The notes beneath the pieces are model-generated. The model saw nothing but the letters and a program-made list of their open reading frames with translations. It did no database searches and had not been told where the DNA came from. This document shows positions 60,656-64,000 of a DNA stretch of 64,000 nt, one piece after another (the stretch's first letter is position 1; the number at the start of each line of letters is the position of its first letter). The translations under genes were made by a program, and so were the position numbers. Source of the DNA: Nitrosomonadales bacterium (GTDB taxonomy: Bacteria; Pseudomonadota; Gammaproteobacteria; Burkholderiales; Gallionellaceae); NCBI GenBank assembly GCA_016199835.1, contig JACQFX010000017.1, positions 117,811 to 181,810 on the forward strand, given 5' to 3'.

Positions 60656-62911
60656 ATGGACATACTTTCCGGCCTTAATCCAGAACAACGCGCCGCAGTC
60701 GAACTGCCTGCGCGTTCTGCGCTGATCCTCGCGGGTGCCGGCAGCGGCAAGACGCGCGTACTGACCACGCGTATCGCGTATCTCATCAGCAGCGGCCAGG
60801 TCAGTCCGCACGGCGTGCTCGCGGTGACGTTCACCAACAAGGCGGCGAAGGAGATGGTGACGCGGCTGTCGGCGATGCTGCCGATCAACACGCGCGGCAT
60901 GTGGATAGGCACCTTTCACGGGTTGTGCAACCGCATGTTGCGCGCGCATCACCGCGAGGCGAATTTGCCGCAGACGTTCCAGATACTCGATTCCGCCGAC
61001 CAGTTGGCTTTGGTGAAGCGGCTGATGAAGGCGATGAATGTGGACGACGAAAAGTACCCGCCGCGCGAGGTGCAGTATTTCATCAGCGGCAACAAGGAAC
61101 AGGGTCTGCGCGCATCCGACGTGGAGGCGTACGACCCTTACACGCGGCGCAAGGTGGAGATATTCACCGAGTATGACGCGCAGTGCCAGCGTGAAGGCGT
61201 GGTGGATTTTTCCGAGCTGCTGTTGCGCTGCTACGAGTTGTTGTCGCGCAACCAGTCCTTGCGCGAGCATTATCAGGAGCGCTTCAAGCACATACTGGTG
61301 GACGAATTTCAGGACACCAATCCCTTGCAGTATCGCTGGCTGAAATTGCTGGCGGGGGTTGGTGTGAAACGCTTGCCCTCTCCCCAACCCTCTCCCGCAA
61401 GCGGGAGAGGGAGCGAACGTGAAGGACCTTCTTCAATCTTCGCCGTAGGTGACGACGACCAGTCCATCTATGCGTTTCGCGGCGCGAACGTGGGCAACAT
61501 GCAGGAGCTGCTGCGCGATTTCCATGTCGAGCAGGTCATCAAGCTGGAGCAGAACTATCGCTCGCACGGCAACATCCTCGACGCCGCCAACGCGCTCATC
61601 AGCCGCAACCGCAACCGCCTCGGCAAGAATCTGTGGACGGCGGAACACAAGGGCGAGGCCTTGCGCGTGTACGAAGCGCCGACGGATTTCGAGGAGGCGC
61701 GCTTCATCGTGGAAGAGGCGCAGCAACTCAACCACGAAGGCGTGAAGCTGTCCGAGATCGCTGTGCTGTATCGCTCCAACGCGCAGTCGCGCGTGCTGGA
61801 GCATGCGCTGGTGTCGGCGGGCGTGGCGTATCGCGTATATGGCGGCCTGCGCTTTTTCGAGCGGCAGGAGATCAAGCACGCGCTGGCGTATCTGCGCCTG
61901 ATGCACAACCCGGACGACGACACGGCGCTGCTGCGCGTGATCAACTTCCCCACGCGCGGCATCGGTGCGCGCAGCATCGAACAGTTGCAGGAATCCGCCA
62001 AGATGCACAACACCACGCTGTGGGAGGCGGCGGCGCGCGCGGGCGGCAAGGTCACTGCGTTCGTCGGCTTGATCGAGATGATGCGCAACGACACGCGCTC
62101 GCTGCCGCTGCCCGAGATCACGGATCACGTGTTGCAGCACAGCGGCCTGATCGCGCATTACCAGAATGAGAGCGGCGCGAAAAAACGCGAGGCGGAAGAA
62201 CGGCTGGAGAACCTCAACGAACTTATCAATGCGGCGACCATGTTCGTGCATGAGAACGAGGACGACAGCCTCACCGCCTTCCTCACCCATGCCGCGCTCG
62301 AAGCGGGCGAACATCAGGCCGAATCCGGCGCCGACGCGCTGCACATGATGACCGTGCATGCGGCCAAGGGGCTGGAGTTCCACACCGTGTTCGTCACCGG
62401 ACTCGAGGAAGGATTGTTCCCGCACCAGAACAGCCAGAACGAAGATGGCGGCCTCGACGAAGAGCGCCGCTTGATGTACGTCGCCATCACGCGCGCACGC
62501 CGTCGCCTGTATCTCACCTTCGCGCAGAGCCGCATGCTGCACGGGCAGGTGAACTACGGCATGGCGTCCAGCTTCTTGCGCGAGTTGCCGGACGAATTGC
62601 TGCACTGGATCTCGCCCAGGCTCGCGCAGCGCAATCCATACGCATCATCTGCCGCTGCTTCGACCAGTTCAGGACAGGCCTCGGCCAGCCCGAGGCAGAG
62701 CGCATCCTCTCCCGATTTCGGCGGCGGCGCGCGCGTCAGCACGGCAGAGGATACCTGGCGCATCGGCCAGCGCGTGTTCCACCAGAAATTCGGCGAAGGC
62801 GTGGTGGTGGGCATGAAGGGCGGCGGCGCAGACGCTCAGGTGCAAATCAATTTCAAACACGCCGGAAGCAAGTGGCTGGTGCTGGAATATGCGAAGCTTA
62901 CCGCCGTCTGA
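60656..62911 (+). CDS. uvrD: UvrD/Rep-type DNA helicase with in-frame repeat insertions
   Basis: A 751-residue SF1A helicase. Motifs: ILAGAGSGKTRVLTTRIAYLI, AVTFTNKAAKEM, LVDEFQDTN and VGDDDQSIYAFRGA, with the C-terminal FGEGVVV tail domain. Between motif II and motif III about 18 extra residues ([20 protein letters not shown], near residue 241-260) are encoded by a dispersed palindrome. A second repeat-derived Ser/Ala-rich stretch lies in the C-terminal linker. The frame is intact. Confidence 0.95.
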   Translation: MDILSGLNPEQRAAVELPARSALILAGAGSGKTRVLTTRIAYLISSGQVSPHGVLAVTFTNKAAKEMVTRLSAMLPINTRGMWIGTFHGLCNRMLRAHHREANLPQTFQILDSADQLALVKRLMKAMNVDDEKYPPREVQYFISGNKEQGLRASDVEAYDPYTRRKVEIFTEYDAQCQREGVVDFSELLLRCYELLSRNQSLREHYQERFKHILVDEFQDTNPLQYRWLKLLAGVGVKRLPSPQPSPASGRGSEREGPSSIFAVGDDDQSIYAFRGANVGNMQELLRDFHVEQVIKLEQNYRSHGNILDAANALISRNRNRLGKNLWTAEHKGEALRVYEAPTDFEEARFIVEEAQQLNHEGVKLSEIAVLYRSNAQSRVLEHALVSAGVAYRVYGGLRFFERQEIKHALAYLRLMHNPDDDTALLRVINFPTRGIGARSIEQLQESAKMHNTTLWEAAARAGGKVTAFVGLIEMMRNDTRSLPLPEITDHVLQHSGLIAHYQNESGAKKREAEERLENLNELINAATMFVHENEDDSLTAFLTHAALEAGEHQAESGADALHMMTVHAAKGLEFHTVFVTGLEEGLFPHQNSQNEDGGLDEERRLMYVAITRARRRLYLTFAQSRMLHGQVNYGMASSFLRELPDELLHWISPRLAQRNPYASSAAASTSSGQASASPRQSASSPDFGGGARVSTAEDTWRIGQRVFHQKFGEGVVVGMKGGGADAQVQINFKHAGSKWLVLEYAKLTAV
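61376..61425. repeat. Palindromic repeat inserted in frame in uvrD
   Basis: The arms ccctctcccgc (61388-61398) and gcgggagaggg (61401-61411) are perfect, separated by aa. It is of the same family as the leuS insert. It adds residues between the Walker B region and the GDDDQSIY motif. Confidence 0.88.
62658..62696. repeat. Second dispersed repeat within the uvrD linker
   Basis: cttcgaccagttcaggacagg (62658-62678) is a relative of the ctgagcttgtcgaagg repeat at 18911-18935, followed by a gcctcgg/ccgaggc inverted repeat. It encodes STSSGQASASPRQ in the variable linker before the C-terminal tail domain. Confidence 0.55.
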
Positions 62912-63350
62912 CGCCGGGCTGGATCAGCGTCTGCGGCTCATGCTCGCCAGCTTCCGGCGTCTCACCGGCAAGGCCTTGCTGGCCGATCCACCGTCCGATA
63001 TTGCCGCATTGCGCCAAGCTGTATGGGATGCGCCGCTTGCCATTGTTGCGCATGGCAGCGAAGCCGATCCGGTCTTCTTCTATGGCAACCGCCTGGCATT
63101 GCAATCATTCGAGATGGGGTTCGAAGAATTTTCGCGCCTGCCTTCACGGCTTTCGGCGGAGCCGCTGGAGCAAGGCACGCGCCAGAAGTTGCTGGATAGC
63201 GTCACACAACGGGGCTACGTGGAAGATTACTCAGGTGTGCGCATCACCAGCAGCGGCAAGCGCTTCCTGATAACGGGTGCGACGGTGTGGAATCTGCTGG
63301 ACGAAACGGGAACGTTGCACGGGCAGGCGGCAGTCTTCGCCGCACGTTAA
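62889..63350 (+). CDS. MEKHLA-domain protein
   Basis: A 153-residue PAS-like protein of the MEKHLA type (APLAIVAHGSEADPVFFYGNRLALQSFEMGFEEFSRLPSRLSAEP, RGYVEDYSGVRITSSGKRF). The start overlaps uvrD by 23 bp. Function is unknown; the fold suggests small-molecule binding. Confidence 0.85.
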   Translation: MRSLPPSDAGLDQRLRLMLASFRRLTGKALLADPPSDIAALRQAVWDAPLAIVAHGSEADPVFFYGNRLALQSFEMGFEEFSRLPSRLSAEPLEQGTRQKLLDSVTQRGYVEDYSGVRITSSGKRFLITGATVWNLLDETGTLHGQAAVFAAR

Positions 63351-63405
63351 AACAGGGCTAGAAATGCGGAGCGGGGATGAGGGGCTTGCTTCGTTCCTCA
63401 CCCCA

Positions 63406-63429
63406 GCCGCGCTTTAATTGCGGCTTTTT
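63406..63429 (+). terminator. Intrinsic terminator downstream of the MEKHLA gene
   Basis: gccgc (63406-63410) and gcggc (63420-63424) form a short stem followed by ttttt. An imperfect larger hairpin (ggggatgagg/cctcacccc) lies just upstream at about 63373-63404. Confidence 0.55.
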
Positions 63430-63739
63430 GGCCAACGGCTCGGACTGCGAGCATCATGTAACACAGCCAAAACATGTACGAGATCGCCCCGCACCGCATA
63501 AAACAAACCGTAAGGAAAACGAGGAAGGAGTGCTCGGCGAACATTGGGAATTACTTCAGCATAAAGCAGAGGTGCTTGCTCTAGCCGTTTTAGCTGCAAC
63601 TCCATCGCGGCAATAAATTCTTCACCGAGGCCGGGGCTCTAAATTCTTCACCGAGGCCGGGGCTCTGTAATTCGTACCACTCTTGAGCTTTGCCAGTTTC
63701 ACGCAACGCTCGTGTGGAAAATTTCAGGCGGTACGCCAT
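63414..63739 (-). pseudogene. parE: ParE/RelE-type toxin, frameshifted by a 26-bp tandem duplication
   Basis: The minus strand from ATG 63739 reads MAYRLKFSTRALRETGKAQEW, then GLGEEF, then shifts frame inside the duplication and stops about 15 codons later. Downstream the correct frame continues to 63414 (NVRRALLPRFPYGLFYAV, VLAVLHDARSPSRWP), typical of ParE. Removing one copy of the 26-bp repeat restores a continuous 99-residue toxin. Translation of the downstream half alone would lack the N-terminal helices. Confidence 0.9.
63615..63666. repeat. Perfect 26-bp tandem duplication inside the toxin gene
   Basis: 63615-63640 and 63641-63666 are identical. The length is 26, not a multiple of three, so the duplication shifts the reading frame. 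Confidence 0.95.
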
Positions 63740-63966
63740 GAGCCATCTTTAAGGCTCGATTTCACCTGATCCCAGGAATAACCTGCTTCCGGGTTTGCTT
63801 CGAACTCAGCCAAGCGCGCTTCAAGTTCAGCCTTAAGCGCGGGCGAAATCTCCACGGCTTCAGGCACTGCGGCAACGCTGTCCCAGATAAGCTCAACGAG
63901 ACGAATGCGCTCCTGTACCGGAAGCTCAAGAATGTCGGCAATAGAGATATTGTTCATGTCGGGCAT
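63724..63966 (-). CDS. Addiction-module antitoxin (PF09720-type)
   Basis: An 80-residue protein (ADILELPVQERIRLVELIWDSVA ... LKAELEARLAEFEANPEAGYSWDQVKSSL) typical of the small unstable antitoxins paired with ParE-like toxins. It precedes the toxin and overlaps it by 16 bp. It is intact although its partner is broken. Confidence 0.9.
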   Translation of the reverse strand: MPDMNNISIADILELPVQERIRLVELIWDSVAAVPEAVEISPALKAELEARLAEFEANPEAGYSWDQVKSSLKDGSWRTA

Positions 63967-64000
63967 TGTACCCTTTTTCGGAAAACACGCTAACGCTGCG

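Noticed and set aside
61433..62605. 390-codon open frame opposite uvrD
   Set aside because: Antisense to uvrD motifs; no protein features.

Overview
The window looks like a piece of a betaproteobacterial chromosome. Evidence: the core gene neighbours dusB-fis-purH, secA-argJ, rpe-gph-trpE and leuS-lptE-holA, plus a class I phosphoribulokinase, which points to a Calvin-cycle autotroph of the Gallionella/Sideroxydans/Nitrosomonas type. The family-level placement is inference. No rRNA or tRNA gene was recognised.

Positions 1 to about 30,600 are an accessory island, read almost entirely on the minus strand. From the left: (i) an antiphage operon of helicase-methylase-ATPase (Hma) architecture: SNF2-type helicase with DUF3883, DUF1156 adenine methylase, DUF499 ATPase with an N-terminal HEPN domain, and a partly visible coiled-coil gene at the left edge. 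Nested between helicase and methylase are an AbiL-type pair (AAA ATPase plus RloB-like Toprim protein) and a metallo-beta-lactamase/four-TM membrane protein pair. The latter cassette is flanked by a 26-bp near-repeat of the methylase start, which reads as an insertion scar. (ii) A compact module of zinc-ribbon protein, serine recombinase, ParB-like and RepB-like protein. (iii) A tyrosine recombinase with a small partner, preceded by about 0.9 kb of non-coding, repeat-containing DNA. (iv) A second defence cluster: SIR2 and HerA, then a 1030-residue Mrr-nuclease/TPR protein without a visible NTPase, then an uncharacterised protein meeting a DUF488 gene tail to tail. (v) Plasmid-like remains: a TrfA-type replication initiator with three iteron-like repeats, an AlpA regulator and a P4-type integrase marking the right end.

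Positions 30,850 to 64,000 are ordinary chromosomal backbone: trpE-gph-rpe, apaG, a methyltransferase, mltA, a TonB-like protein, dsbC, a Ubi hydroxylase, dusB-fis-purH, purD, an ATPase, a Sel1 lipoprotein, argJ, a cyclic-nucleotide-binding protein, secA, an M23 peptidase, dciA, dsbD, cutA, holA, lptE, leuS, phosphoribulokinase and uvrD. Two toxin-antitoxin loci interrupt it: vapBC with a DUF2442 gene between purH and purD, and a parE-type locus at the right end whose toxin is frameshifted by an exact 26-bp tandem duplication.

The backbone carries many short palindromic repeats. Several lie between genes. Two contain the stop codons of rpe and leuS, and others sit in frame inside leuS and uvrD, so they are translated. 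The strongest candidates for something undescribed are the MBL/four-TM cassette with its scar, the Mrr-TPR gene downstream of SIR2-HerA, and the recombinase-ParB-RepB-zinc-ribbon module.
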